Shown in pieces: positions 12,816-23,154 of a stretch of 64,000 bases of DNA (positions are counted from its first letter, which is position 1; every line of letters starts with the position of its first letter). The notes below the pieces were generated by a model. The model saw nothing but the letters and a program-made list of their open reading frames with translations, was not told where the DNA came from and did not search any database. Made by a program: the position numbers and the translations under genes. Source of the DNA: Hetaerina americana (taxonomy: Eukaryota > Arthropoda > Insecta > Odonata > Calopterygidae); NCBI GenBank assembly GCA_022747635.1, contig JAKTNV010000023.1:3875848-3939847 (forward strand). Direction: 5' to 3'.

Positions 12816-12927
12816 AACATGTCACGAAACACCAGAGAGGAGAACATAAATAAATATATTATGTATATATATTTATATACATAATATATTTATTTATGTT
12901 CTCCTCTCTGGTGTTTCATGACATGTT
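12816..12927. repeat. 112-bp near-perfect fold-back palindrome
   Basis: AACATGTCACGAAACACCAG at 12816 pairs with CTGGTGTTTCATGACATGTT ending at 12927. The arms run about 55 nt each to an AT-rich centre near 12871, with one mismatch seen (CACG versus CATG). No coding capacity and no TA-flanked terminal repeat were found. It lies in the Shal intron, about 290 bp beyond the splice donor. Confidence 0.85.
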
Positions 12928-13207
12928 TGAATGGATCATCTGTGTTTACTCTTTCACACATGTGAAAGTAGCCGAGGCAGGTAGGCACCTAGAAACTGAA
13001 TTAAGGTCTACCCGCAAAAGATTCACTAGAATGGCGGGTGCCCACACTTCCAAGGATAGACAGGCCACAGGCTAGGATACACGGGTGAGACGGATCGCAC
13101 GCTTGTATGTACGCGCGTTAATGGCTTCGTTGGCGGAGTGGGAGGGCCCATAGAACCTTCAAGAAAGAAAGTGAAGCTTTTTCGTGGGGATGGGCTCTAC
13201 GGCAGGT

Positions 13208-13213
13208 ACTCAC
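13208..13213 (-). other. Shal splice donor
   Basis: On the minus strand the exon ends ...ACT TTG GG and is followed by GTGAGT at 13213-13208, a consensus donor. The cut falls after two bases of a Gly codon (phase 2). The ORF would otherwise hit TGA two bases later. Kv4 genes are known to have an intron at this place. Confidence 0.9.
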
Positions 13214-14328
13214 CCCAAAGTCGTCATGGTAACTATGGTGTACCAGAAGGCGGCAGGAATGGAGGTGAAGTTCGTTCCGTCCACGTTCTTCTCCGCGTAG
13301 AACATGACAGTAGCAAAAATAATGATTGCCATCGCTAAGGAGAAGACGAGAAAACCCAGCTCGGAGGCGCAGGATTTCAGTGTGTACCCGAGGATCCGAA
13401 GTCCCTGCGAATGCCGAGAGAACTTGAAGATTCGAAACACGCGGAAGACCCTTAGCGTTACGAAGGCCCCAGAAACGTCGTCGTTGTCCGTGATACCAAG
13501 TCCAATATAATACGGCAAGATGGCAACCACATCTATTATACTCATTACGCTCCTGACGAACTTGCACCGATCTGGTGCCGCGAAGAGACGGAGAAGGTAT
13601 TCGGCCGTGAATATCATGACGCAAGCGGTATCCAAGCAGAAGAATACAATCTTGTAGCGCTCACCACAAGGCAGTGTACCTGCCCTTCCCGGGCGGTGCC
13701 CGCACGGGACAGTCTCCACAACATTCGCCATGACGGACACAGCAATGAAGAAACCCGTCACATAATAAAATACCAAAGCTGCCGTGGATGTATGTGGATT
13801 CTCGAAAGCCCTCCACATTTTCTGGCGAATGTTGGTCAGCTGTTGAAGGTTTTGGTCTCCATTTTCCGAGAGTTTATCGTCCATTAACCTCTCGGCATTC
13901 TCTCGCTTTCTGTCTCTATAGTCCTCATAGCAACAGTCGCCGATCACGTCTGGTAGGATGCCAAAGAAGGCCAGCTCCTCGTCATAGCTAGTCAGGCACT
14001 CGTGCTTGGGGTAGTGCAGTTTCCCCGTGCGGTAATAGTTGAGGATATGCCGGAAGATGTCGGGGTCTCTATCGAAGAAATACTCCTTGCACTCCTCGTC
14101 GTAGAAGAACTCCCGCTCGTTGGAACCCAGCAAGGTGTCCGGGTATTTCTCCAGTGTATTCCGCCAGGTCTCGAACCGGCGTCCGGACACGTTAATGAGT
14201 AACTTTTCATCGTCGGCCTTCCGTCGATCTTTGGGTATGGGCGGCGGAGGCAACGGGTGCGTCGCTATGGGCACCCACCCGATAGCCGCCGCTCTAGCGA
14301 AAGGCAGCCACGCTGCCACCGAGGCCAT
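13214..14328 (-). CDS. Shal: Shal / Kv4 voltage-gated K+ channel, first coding exon (partial)
   Basis: Pore-forming subunit of somatodendritic A-type potassium channels, at the plasma membrane. The exon encodes 371 residues. In order they are: the hydrophobic Shal N-terminus that binds KChIP-type subunits (1-30); the T1/BTB tetramerisation domain (about 40-140) with the complete HX5CX20CC zinc site (LHYPKHEC...GDCC); S1 (about 180-205); S2 (about 225-250); S3; an S4 voltage sensor with Arg/Lys every third residue ([20 protein letters not shown]); S5; and the pore helix up to TMTTLG. The remaining filter residues, S6 and C-terminus must lie in exons to the left, outside or unrecognised in this window. 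The start is the ATG at 14328, which gives the conserved [14 protein letters not shown] terminus. No frameshift or stop is present, so it appears functional. Identification is by strong resemblance to insect Shal. Confidence 0.97.
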
Positions 14329-14344
14329 GCTGTGGGGAGGAATC
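14329..14344 (-). other. Possible 3' splice site just before the Shal start codon
   Basis: On the minus strand the bases before ATG read ATTCCTCCCCACAG|C ATG: a pyrimidine stretch and CAG immediately upstream of the start. This fits a 5'-UTR intron acceptor, but a 5' UTR running straight through is equally possible. Confidence 0.35.
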
Positions 14345-16079
14345 TTAGCCCCTGGACGACACTTCCCCCGGCACCCTGCCCACGCTTAACCTCTCCCACC
14401 CACCCTCGGAGCGCAGTCACCCTGCAGTCGGCCGTCGCCCGTCGGGGGAGCCACTCGTTTTGCGGTCGCCGAGGCCGAGCGGTGGCCTCGGTGAAGGAGT
14501 GCGGCTCCTCCTCACCTCTGCCCGCAGCGCCGCGCTCCTCAGTCGCCTGCTCCTGGGTGCGAGGGGCGGGGGGGGGCTGCTCGCGCCTGCGCGCCTTCCC
14601 CCGCGCGAGGCCTCGCCGAGCGCCCACCCCCGTCCGCCCGGCCCCGCGCCGGCTCGCCCGCCGACGCGGCCGCCCCCTCCGCCCCGCAGCCAAACGGGCC
14701 GGCCGCCTCTCTCGCGGCGTGGCCTCGCACCACGCTTACGATCTCATCTCCGGCGCCCCGTATTGATTGGGCGGCGGGGAGGGAGGGGGCAGAAGGCAGT
14801 GGGACGGTGGCTGGGGTGTGTAGTGGGGCACTCGGGCGCGGGCGGTGGGTGTAGCTGGATGGAGAATGGCTTGGAGGTGGGCGGGCAGTGGAAGCGTACC
14901 CACACCACGCTGGCTGACTTGTGCCGATTTATTAGGAAAAATCGATATTTTTCAAATGCATCATTTTCATCCAATCTTTCTGTTCCTCTGGTTCTGCTTT
15001 ATGTCCGGAACAGTGCGTTGAATTTACGCAAATCGGCCGACGGCAAAGACAATATATCTTTCTGAAATCAAAACAGTCATGGTCAAATTCAAACGGTCGT
15101 CAATGGATACTTCATTAATGGAAATATTTCATTGGTCGACTCAGCGGAAAGAAGAAAAGGTATATAACTGCGATGCATAGAACTATACATTAAAACAGTT
15201 TTTTGTTAATATAGCCATGATATAAAATCATAAATTTTACTGTTATCTTTAGTGTGAGGCGTTCTTATAACTGACTCCAAGGCTGTGACATCTGAGACCG
15301 GATATCATTTATTGCTGGTCACCCTACTGGGCGAATATTTTGTGGAAATAGCAACATGCTTATGACCAAGTCAATTCATTGCTACATGAATACTTACCGA
15401 TTCTCTAAATTATTTACTTATTCTCATAAATTTCAACGTTTCACAGAAAGATTGATAACTGTCCAAATAGACTTCTCCCTCTATCTCGAGGGAGGAACCG
15501 CGCTCGGAATGCGTAACAATAGCGATTCGACTCCACCAGCCACGGAACGCGCGGGGGAGCGCCGTCGCCGATCGAATGCGTCGCTCGGCGTTCGCGGGTC
15601 GCGTGGCAGGCGCGGTTCGCGTGGCCGACGAACTTCGAGCAGTCGCCGGCCTCGCTGTCCCTCGAGGCGTCGAGAAGGCTCCGGGCCCGTGGGGACCGTC
15701 GCGGGCCCGGAGTCTCGTCACCCGAGCCAGTGCGACCAGTGGGTATTGCCGGGGCGGCGCCCCGCGGGGAGGAAGGGGAGCCTCGCGCCGGCCCATTCTT
15801 CGGGGGAATGCCCCTCCGAACGACCGAGGCGTCCGGGAGGACGATCCCACGAGGAAGCAGAGGAGCGTGTGGTCGCCGATGACCCCCAGCACGGCACCTA
15901 CCCAGCCCTCGGACTAGTTTCCCGGGAACGGTGACGTCTCTTTCTAGTGGGTTAGCCGAGGGAGCCTGCCGTGAAACAAACCCAGATAAATTATCCGCGG
16001 GCACATTTTTAATGAGCGATTGATGGGGGACGGGATCTAAATGGATCGACCTACATAACAAGGGGCGAGAGGGGCCGAG

Positions 16080-17950
16080 AGCGAATTGATGGAAGGGCGG
16101 CGCGGGGCAAGGGTGGCAAAAGGGAGAGTGGATGGCGGGACGCGGGGGGGGGGGAGCTTAGGCGCCGGCGGTGGGGTTATTTCGGTCTCGGGAAGGTTCA
16201 CGAAGAGGGTTAGACGTTTCAAGGGGAGCATCTCCCGCCCCCTCATCCGCACCCAGAATCTCGACCTCCGCCATCTTGGAAGCGCACACGCCGGTTCCCG
16301 GCTTCGTCACTCCGCGAGCCGGCGTGACTGTTTATGCCATCGTGGATGGTGGCGGGAATTACGCGAGGGAGAACGCGCGGGGACACCGTGCACGCAAGTC
16401 AACACCCACCGCACGTCATCACGCTCGCATCACATCCAAGGGTCGGGTACGGAGGAGTGAGGAAGCGTGCGCCGCGCGCAGAGCAAATAATGAGAGTGGT
16501 GCGGAATACCGACCGACCCCCAGCAAGAATCTTCGGAAGGGTTGGTGTGGGCTGGTGGGGGCGGGGAGGAGGATTCCGCGGCAGGAAAGAGTCCATTCGT
16601 CGCGGGTGCGTGAGGGGGAGATGCGGTTGAGGACGGAGGAGGATGGAACCGAGGACCGAGGGGGGTGAACGCGAGGAAGGAATCACGGGAGTTGGTGCGG
16701 GAGGGACTGGCGCGGGACGGGGCGCGGGACGGGGCGCGGGACGGGGCGCGGGACGGGGCGCGGGACGGGGCGCGGGACGGGGCGCGGGACGGGGCGCGTG
16801 CGTGGAGTAGGGGCGAGGAGAAGGATTGGAGGGGCGCGGGATGAGGAAGGGAGGAGGTAGAGGGACGGGAGGGAAGGAGGAGGGAGGGGAGGGGTGGGAG
16901 GCGCAGACGGTGGGAGTCGCTGAAATGACGTGGCGTGGGACGAGAGGTTAGCAAGTGGGGCGGAAGGTGCGGGCGTGGGGTGTAGTGCCGGAGGGGTGAC
17001 ATTTGGTGGGAGACGCCGGGTTAGGGCTGGCCGAGAGGGGACTGCGTGTGAAGGGGAAGGCTTGGAGGGAGCGGGGTGTATGGGTGGCGAGAGGGGGGCC
17101 TTGGGTGGTTGGAAGTGGGAGGCGTGGGTGGGAGCATGCACTGAAGAGGAAAGAAGAAAGCGCAGTAGGGTGTCGAGGGAGGGTGTCGTGTGTGGTGCAG
17201 TGGGGGGGGCGTGTGGGAGGGAGCGGGAGTGAGTGGTAGGGGAGAGCGGCGGGTGGGTGCGAGGGCGGGGAGGCACGGGAGTGAGAAGAGGCGCGGCGAG
17301 TGGGATGGTGCGGGAGGAAAGAAGCGCGGGACGGGGAGTGGGACGGCGAGAGGTCAGAAGCGAAGGGAAGGAGAGAGCGCTCAAGGAGGAGCCGTGGGAC
17401 CGAAGGAGTTGCTAAACAGTGAGGATGTTTCGGGAGGCTCGGGTGGGGAGGACCGGGAGGGCAAGGGTGCGATATGGGGTCATATAGGAGGGGGGTCGCG
17501 CGAGTGGGCCGAGGGCGGTGGATAACCATCCACCGTCCTCGACGACGGGAAAGACGGGACGAGGCGGGGAGCGGGAAAAAGGGAGCGGTGCCCTGGAGAG
17601 GAGAGCGCGAGTTGTGGAAGACGCGGAAGAGAAGGGAGGCGTAGTATGCGGAGGAAGTTCGGGATGGGAGGAGGGTTTGAATGAGGATGGACACAACTTA
17701 ATGTTGAGGAGCTGGACGGGGAAGACGAGGGAGGGAGGGAGGCGTTGCCGGAGGTGGAGGCTGCCTCGTGAGTCGGCGAAGAAGGGGATGGGTGCTACCG
17801 AGGGGTGCTCGAGAGGGGACGCGTGGAGTGACGAGGTAGGAAGCGCGGGATATGGAGGAGGCGATAAATGGTGGAGGGGAATGGGAAGGGAGGCCGGGAA
17901 GTAAGGGGCCCGCGGGGAGGGCGAAAAGTGGCGGGGGTGGATGATTGCGA
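16080..17950. repeat. Purine-rich (G/A) tract on the plus strand
   Basis: About 1.9 kb in which the plus strand is dominated by G and A (GGGAGGGAGG, GAGGGGAGGG type motifs). It abuts the pyrimidine-rich tract beginning near 18.0 kb. The minus-strand frames through it translate to Pro/Ser/Arg-rich low-complexity peptide. Confidence 0.8.
16711..16798. repeat. 12-bp GC-rich tandem repeat
   Basis: CGCGGGACGGGG repeated head to tail just over seven times with no variation seen. Each unit has a GGG and a GGGG run, so the plus strand could form G-quadruplexes. The translation on the minus strand (PRPVPRPV / RAPSRAPS) is an artefact of the repeat. Confidence 0.95.
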
Positions 17951-18009
17951 GAGTGCGCACCATATCCGCCTGCACTCGTGCCGGCCGCCCAGTCTTCCGG
18001 CTCATTTGT

Positions 18010-19960
18010 GTGTATTTAAATATCTCTCGCAATCTCCCTCTCAGCCGCTCTCACTCTCCATTTGTCCTTCTCCATCCCTCTTGGTTCCTCTCTCTCCCGA
18101 TTTCTCCCTCCATCCTCATCTTAAACATCTCCACTTCTCTCGGACTCTCTCAAACTCTCTCTCCCTCTCCTTCCCAACGTCCCTCCCCCACCCTATCTCT
18201 CCCTCTTTACCTCCCTCCCTCTCTCCCTTGACATCGGTTTCTCTCTCTCTTTCTTCAACGTCCTCTCATTCTCTATCCCCGCCTCCTATCTCTCCGTTTC
18301 CTTTCTTCTCCAACTGCCTATGTCCTTCCCTGTCCCCATCTCTCTCTCTACCCCACACTTTCCATATCCATCTCTTTCTTCCAGTATTTCCCTCCCTCTC
18401 TCTCTCCCTTTAATAATTTCCCGCAAGACCGGTCTCTAACTCTCTCTCCCGAATACACACTCCCACTCCATCACTTTCTACCTCTTCCCGCCCCCCCCTT
18501 ACAGCCTTCTCCTGACTCCCCCCCTCCCACCCTCTCGCTCTTTCCCTCCACCTTTCCCCCTCTCTCTCCCCTTCTCCCTTTCATCGTCTCCATCCCAAAA
18601 TATCTCTCCCTCTCACTCTCTCATCGACTTCCTCCCTTCCACGCTCCCTCTCACACACTCTCCCACTTGTCTCTCCTTCTCTCTTCTACTACCACTTTCT
18701 CCCTCTATTCCTATTATTTACTCGCCTTTCTCTCGCTCTATCCTTCCGAGGGGGTCGCCCACTCTTTTGCTCATTCTCCTGCTCCGAGGCTTCCTCTCAA
18801 TCTCTCCTCACTCCCTCATTTTCCATCTCTCAATCTACCTACCTCCTCCTACCCCCTCTCCCTCGCTTTCTGTAACCATTCATTGCTTTTTGTGTCTTTT
18901 CCCCCAATCTGCCATTCTGAGCTACGTCCCTCCTCCTCCTCCATAACTTTCACTCATTCTCTGGTCATCTCCTCTCCCTTGCCCTCTCACTCTTCCTTTC
19001 TGCTCTTCTCACTTTCTCGATTTCCCTCAAAAAACCTCTCCACATAACGTGTGTGTCACTATTTATTTCTCACTCTATCTGACCCTCTCCTCCGCCATCC
19101 CTTCCTTTTACTCTCGAACTACTCAGCTCATATTTTCACATTTTCCGTCTCCGACTTCCTCTCTCTCTCCCGTCCCCTCTTCCTCTACTCATTTCCCTCT
19201 CTCCCACTCTCTTCCTCTTCTCTTTTTTCTCTCTTTCTCTCCATCTTCCTCTGCCTCTCTCGTTGCCTCCATGTTATTCTCCCTACCTCTATCTTCCTCA
19301 GTAAACTTCCCTTAATGTCTTCCACTAGCTCTTTCATTCTCTCTTATTCCCCGCTGCCTCTCTCACAATCCCTCCTTTCTCTTCCCATCTCTGTCTTCCT
19401 AAACGTCTCGATTTCTTTATGGCTTCCCGCATTTCCTCTCCCTTCCACCCCTTATCTCTCTCTTAGTCTATCCCTAGGCAATAAATATTGAATGTGGAAT
19501 GATGTGTGGTTATTTTTCATATCTCCTTCTACCTCGGCATCTCGCGTTATTTCTTTTACTCTCCCTCCCTCTTTAATATTCTTCATGTCTCCGTCCTCTT
19601 TATTACTCTACACCACAGTCCCTTGTTTCCTCTCACTCCTTCCTCCTCTCGCACTCGCCACCTCGCTCTGCCTCGGCCCCTCTCTCTCCGCCAACCACTC
19701 TCAATTTCACTCTCTCTCATCTCCCTCTCCTTCAACTGCCTCCCTCCTTTGCTGTCCCAATCCCTGTCTAAATCTTTTTTCCTAATTCTAATCCCCTTCT
19801 CCCTGTCACCCTAACAGTATAGCACTAACCTTCACTATTGGTCTTCCCTCCCAATTGCACTCACCCTCTCTAACTCCCTCCCTCTCCTTTCCTAATTCCT
19901 CCTCTCTAAGTCTTTCTCTATCCGTCTCTCTCTCTCAATCACTTTTCACCCGTTATGAAA
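18010..19960. repeat. Pyrimidine-rich (C/T) tract on the plus strand
   Basis: About 1.95 kb of CTCTCTCCCTC-type sequence with very few purines, mirroring the purine-rich tract on its left. Plus-strand frames through it give Ser/Leu/Pro-rich low-complexity peptide and are not genes. Confidence 0.85.
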
Positions 19961-20029
19961 ATCATCACTTCCCCAGTCACAAAGTGATTGTTGTGATTCG
20001 ATTTTTGTGGTCAAAGCTGGCCAAATTCA

Positions 20030-20640
20030 TCGCGAGGGTGCCTAGTTTATCGACCTACAGTGATGAGCGAAGGAAAGATTAGACAGCGGAGTCGAGACTT
20101 CAAAAAAAGGCGTAAAAATGAGTATGATGAAGATCGGAGTGGCAGGTCCAGTAACCAAACCGATGAAATCGTTCAACAAACGGACCGAGAACTGATGAAT
20201 CTGATTAATGATAGGTGCTTGGGCTGATAAATTCTCCTCTTTAGACGCACCAATAGTGTACACGACTGTTACGGACAACCACAAATTGTGTGTAAGGTGG
20301 GTATGAAAAATGCTTATCGACCAAGACAAAGAGCAAAAAGTTGAGTGGGCGATCGTTTTCGGGCCACTATCCCCGGTCCCGACCTTTCATCTAGCAACTA
20401 TTTCCCCTTCTCGCGCTCGAAACAATGGCGAGGTGAACAAATTTTTGAAGACGAAGAAGAACGCCGTCAGCAACCGGTGCAACTCCCACGCGGCGAACTT
20501 CCGTGCTGAGGCATTAAAGAAGCTGGTGCATCGTTACGAAAAGTGGTCAGAAGTGGGCGTCAATTATGTTGAGAAGGAAGTATGTTTGTAGGAAACTAAA
20601 ACAGTAAATAAAAACTCTTTCTAACTAAATCATTTTTTAT
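20030..20640 (+). pseudogene. Mariner transposase remnant
   Basis: Two separated fragments in the same orientation resemble mariner transposase. Around 20115-20210 is the linker between helix-turn-helix motifs (DEDRSGRSSNQTDEIVQQ). Around 20470-20590 is the extreme C-terminus (FRAEALKKLVHRYEKW...GVNYVEKE). The catalytic core between them is absent and there are frame changes. Clear terminal repeats were not found. It is an old internally deleted copy, distinct from the other mariner families here. Confidence 0.65.
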
Positions 20641-21576
20641 GCCAAAGGGTCCTTAGTTTTCGCAATTGCCCCGTAGATGCAAGGTTTTCACCTAGTATGT
20701 GACTTGCGGATGGATACGGTGCATGCTTCAAGCTTACGCTAACTCCCATGAAACTTCCAAGAATCTTTTTAAGAACGTAGAGCTATTATTATTAATATTG
20801 GATGAACTAATTAATGTCAATTTAGATCAAAATTTAACGTAGTTGCGACTACTTTGCACAACACATGCCATACAAACCCCTCAGCGTACAGTTTACGAGC
20901 ATTTCACCAAATTATATCACGACGTACGTATCATGAGTCAATATTTTAGTTAGTCACATTGCAATTTAAAATGGAAGAATGTTGAGAGGGATTTTGCGCA
21001 CGTGAGATCATCCCAAAATCCCCAATTACGAGCTGTGACACCAAATTCACATCTCCATCCTTCGATCCCCCGCAGATTCAAGAAGGGAATTTTCCAGGCG
21101 CTCAAAATTCATGACTAAGCCTATTCTTAATATCCTTCTTGAGTTCGACTTGATGGAGATGGATCGATATTGTATAGTCTATGCTACAGTAGTCGGCCAA
21201 AGTCAGAGCTGGGAATTGGAGAACAGAAAATTGGTGTTTTCACGGATCATTTTTCTTCCACCTTCTGGAAATAATTTCTTCCCTTTTTTTCCGATGAGGA
21301 AATTAATACGGGAAGTGAGAGGATAAGGACAGAATTTATCGACATTTAAAGAGACGGAGCACTGTAACTTACTTTTCTCTATCTTTTAATTTCTTGATAA
21401 GCTTGCTCAGTATTTGCATTGCATTTCTGGTTTCTATTGCTTATTTTTGTCTCGAATTTTGAAGTATTTTCACTTCGCCCAGCTCAATTAATACTCAAAT
21501 TTAAACTGTTCATTATTGAGTCATGACAAATCATTAACGACCGTGCATAGCACCTGTCTAGATTAGTGTAGTTTTA
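20641..21576. other. No recognised feature
   Basis: AT-rich. The 71-codon frame at 21111-21326 has no recognisable similarity. Confidence 0.4.
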
Positions 21577-22136
21577 CAGGGCCCATACAATAAGTATTGG
21601 GACTGGATCCAAAAATCAAAATTTATTTCAGTTATTATTACAATTACTTAATAATCTTCAAAATACACTCCTCCTGCATCGATACACTTAGTTCGGCGCG
21701 TCTGCCACTCGTCAAAAGCCCGCTGGAAGTCGGTTGCCGGAATACTGTTGAGAGCCTTTGTCGTCGCCGCTTGAACCGCCTCGATGGAGTCAAACCGATA
21801 TCCTTTGAACTCCTTTTGAGCTATCCTTTGAGGTAATAACGTTGTAGAGACAATATTCATCTTTCTGGGCACAGTCCAAAATTTCTTGCGAAATTTCTAC
21901 CCGCGAGTTTTTGTTCCTCGCTCAAGACTTTCGGCAACAGCTTCGCGCACACTTTCCTCATCGCAAGATCCTCTGTTACAATGTTGTGGACAATTCCGAC
22001 TGAAAGGCCGGTCTCCTCACTGATAAGGGCGATGGTTAAACGCCTGTCAGAGTCCCAAGCGTCTTTCACTTTGGCCACCTGAGCATCGGTTCGAGCGGTC
22101 GTCGGGCGTCCGACGCGGTGCTCGTCTTCGACGAGC

Positions 22137-22138
<2 letters not shown>
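21577..22138 (-). pseudogene. Internally deleted mariner-like element, truncated by (TA)n
   Basis: The left edge on the plus strand is CAGGGCCCATACAATAAGTA directly after TA (21575-21576), a mariner-type terminus. The minus-strand frames give the second DNA-binding motif (22078-21857: LISEETGLSVGIVHNIVTED, ending near CAKLLPKVLSEEQK) joined straight to the C-terminal tail (21840-21648: SIEAVQAATTKALNSIPA...GGVYFEDY). The DDD catalytic core is missing. The N-terminus and the other terminal repeat are lost into the (TA)n tract at 22139. Confidence 0.75.

Positions 22139-22175
<37 letters not shown>
22139..22175. repeat. (TA)n microsatellite
   Basis: Perfect TA run separating two different mariner derivatives. 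Confidence 0.95.
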
Positions 22176-22179
<4 letters not shown>

Positions 22180-22180
<1 letters not shown>

Positions 22181-22937
22181 GAGGGTCATCCGGAAAGTAG
22201 TACCCGTTCGTGCCGCATGAAGTGCTGACGACGCGAGTAGCCGCTGGACGAGGTCAGATAGCTTCAGTGGCTTGTCTGCCTTCTCTGAGCCAAGTTGCGT
22301 GACGCTAGCATTGCCTGTGTTGTTTCTGTGATTGTTTACAATGTTTAAAAATATTGAGAACGCCGCCAGTTGTGAAGTGAGGGCAGTGATTAAATTCCTC
22401 AATGCAAGAAACGTTCGCCCATGTGATATTCATCGCCAATTAAAGGAGGTGTATGGAGACAATGTAATGGACGAGTCGTCTGTTCGGCGGTGGTGTCGCA
22501 ACTTCAACATGGGGAGGGGGAACACACACGACGATGAGCGTTCGGGGAGACCGTCTGTCATTACAGACCAACTGGTGAGCTCAGTTGACGAATTCGTGAG
22601 GAACGATCGGCGCGTCACAATTGATGACATCTGTGAGCATTTTCCCAACAATTTGTTTCTCGAACAATTGTTCATGAAATTGTTAAACACCATCTGCATT
22701 ATGCAAAAATTTGTGCAAGATGGGTCCCTCGCGTATCTCAATGAGCTGGCGGCGAAGGACTATGCAGCAGGAATACAGAAACTTGTCACACGTTATGACA
22801 AATGCCTTAATTTGCTTGGAGATTATGTTGAGAAGTAGTTTAAAGTATCCTCTTTCAAATAAAATTTTTTATGTTTGTTAATATTTACTTTTGTGTCTTT
22901 ATTTCACGAACGGGTACTACTTTCCGGATGACCCTCG
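22180..22937 (+). mobile_element. 758-bp internally deleted mariner, copy 1 (family CGAGGGTCATCC)
   Basis: Perfect 33-bp terminal inverted repeats starting CGAGGGTCATCCGGAAAGTA, at 22180 and at 22937 on the opposite strand. TA follows the right end; the left flank reads CA inside a TA/CA repeat. A second copy of the same length lies at 46086-46843 in opposite orientation, with only one base difference noticed in the comparison. Such uniform short copies look like a non-autonomous, MITE-like lineage that spread recently with transposase supplied from elsewhere. Confidence 0.93.
22332..22838 (+). pseudogene. 168-codon mariner transposase relic (DNA-binding part fused to C-terminal tail)
   Basis: The frame starts MFTMFKNIENAAS and carries the first helix-turn-helix and linker of a mariner transposase (to VTIDDICEHFP, about residue 105). 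From about 22645 the DNA still encodes the second motif (TIVHEIVKHHLHYAKICARW), but in another frame, so the open frame reads it as unrelated residues. After ...WVP the gene jumps to the C-terminal tail, read again in the correct frame (AAGIQKLVTRYDKCLNLLGDYVEK). All three catalytic Asp are gone. An uninterrupted frame with no catalytic core could be a DNA-binding-only protein, but the out-of-frame centre suggests chance openness. Confidence 0.8.
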
Positions 22938-22972
22938 TATATATATATATATAATATTTAGCTGTGATGTTT

Positions 22973-23033
22973 CGAAGGCACAGCTGTCATCGCGGTCGTA
23001 GATGACGGCCGTGTCATCGAAACGTTAAACCAA
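22973..23033. repeat. Short imperfect inverted repeat with GAAAC arms
   Basis: GTTTCGAAGGCACAGCTGTCATC-like left arm and GATGACGGCCGTGTCATCGAAAC-like right arm pair over about 23 nt with four mismatches. Each arm ends in TCGAAAC, as in the hammerhead-like motifs elsewhere, but the CTGANGA box is not preserved. Confidence 0.55.
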
Positions 23034-23090
23034 ATACTCGTGTGCCTTTCCTCAGTATTCCTGTATTTAAATGTGCAAATCAAAGTATTT

Positions 23091-23150
23091 ATATATATAT
23101 TTATTTATTTATTTGTTTGTTTGTTTGTTTGTTTATTCATTTATTTATAA
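23091..23150. repeat. TA / TTTA / TTTG simple repeats
   Basis: TATATATA followed by TTTATTTATTTG and TTTGTTTGTTTG units, immediately beyond the 3' end of the minus-strand RTE-like LINE. A simple-repeat 3' end is typical of RTE-type elements. Confidence 0.85.
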
Positions 23151-23154
23151 TTAT

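Larger units (their letters stand above)
14380..17950. promoter_or_regulatory. GC- and CpG-rich region upstream of Shal
   Basis: From just behind the Shal start codon to about 17.95 kb the sequence becomes very GC-rich with frequent CpG, unlike the AT-rich surroundings. The stretches at 14400-14760, 15480-15900 and 16080-17900 are densest, with a more AT-rich gap at about 14930-15470. It lies on the 5' side of the minus-strand Shal gene, so promoter and 5'-UTR are the natural guess. Many long open frames here on both strands are a by-product of base composition (no stop-rich AT) and show only low-complexity Arg/Pro/Gly/Ser protein, so I do not call genes. No TATA box or start site could be chosen. 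Confidence 0.55.

Noticed and set aside
14257..15065. Overlapping frames on both strands upstream of Shal
   Set aside because: GC-rich DNA has few stops; the peptides are Arg/Pro/Ala-rich without recognisable motifs.
16430..18032. Long minus-strand frames rich in Pro/Arg/Ser (PRPVPR, RAPS repeats)
   Set aside because: Low-complexity translations of the GC-rich purine tract and the 12-bp repeat, open in several frames at once, with no domain.
17868..19814. Plus-strand Ser/Leu/Pro-rich frames in the CT-rich tract
   Set aside because: Composition artefact of a pyrimidine tract lacking stop codons.
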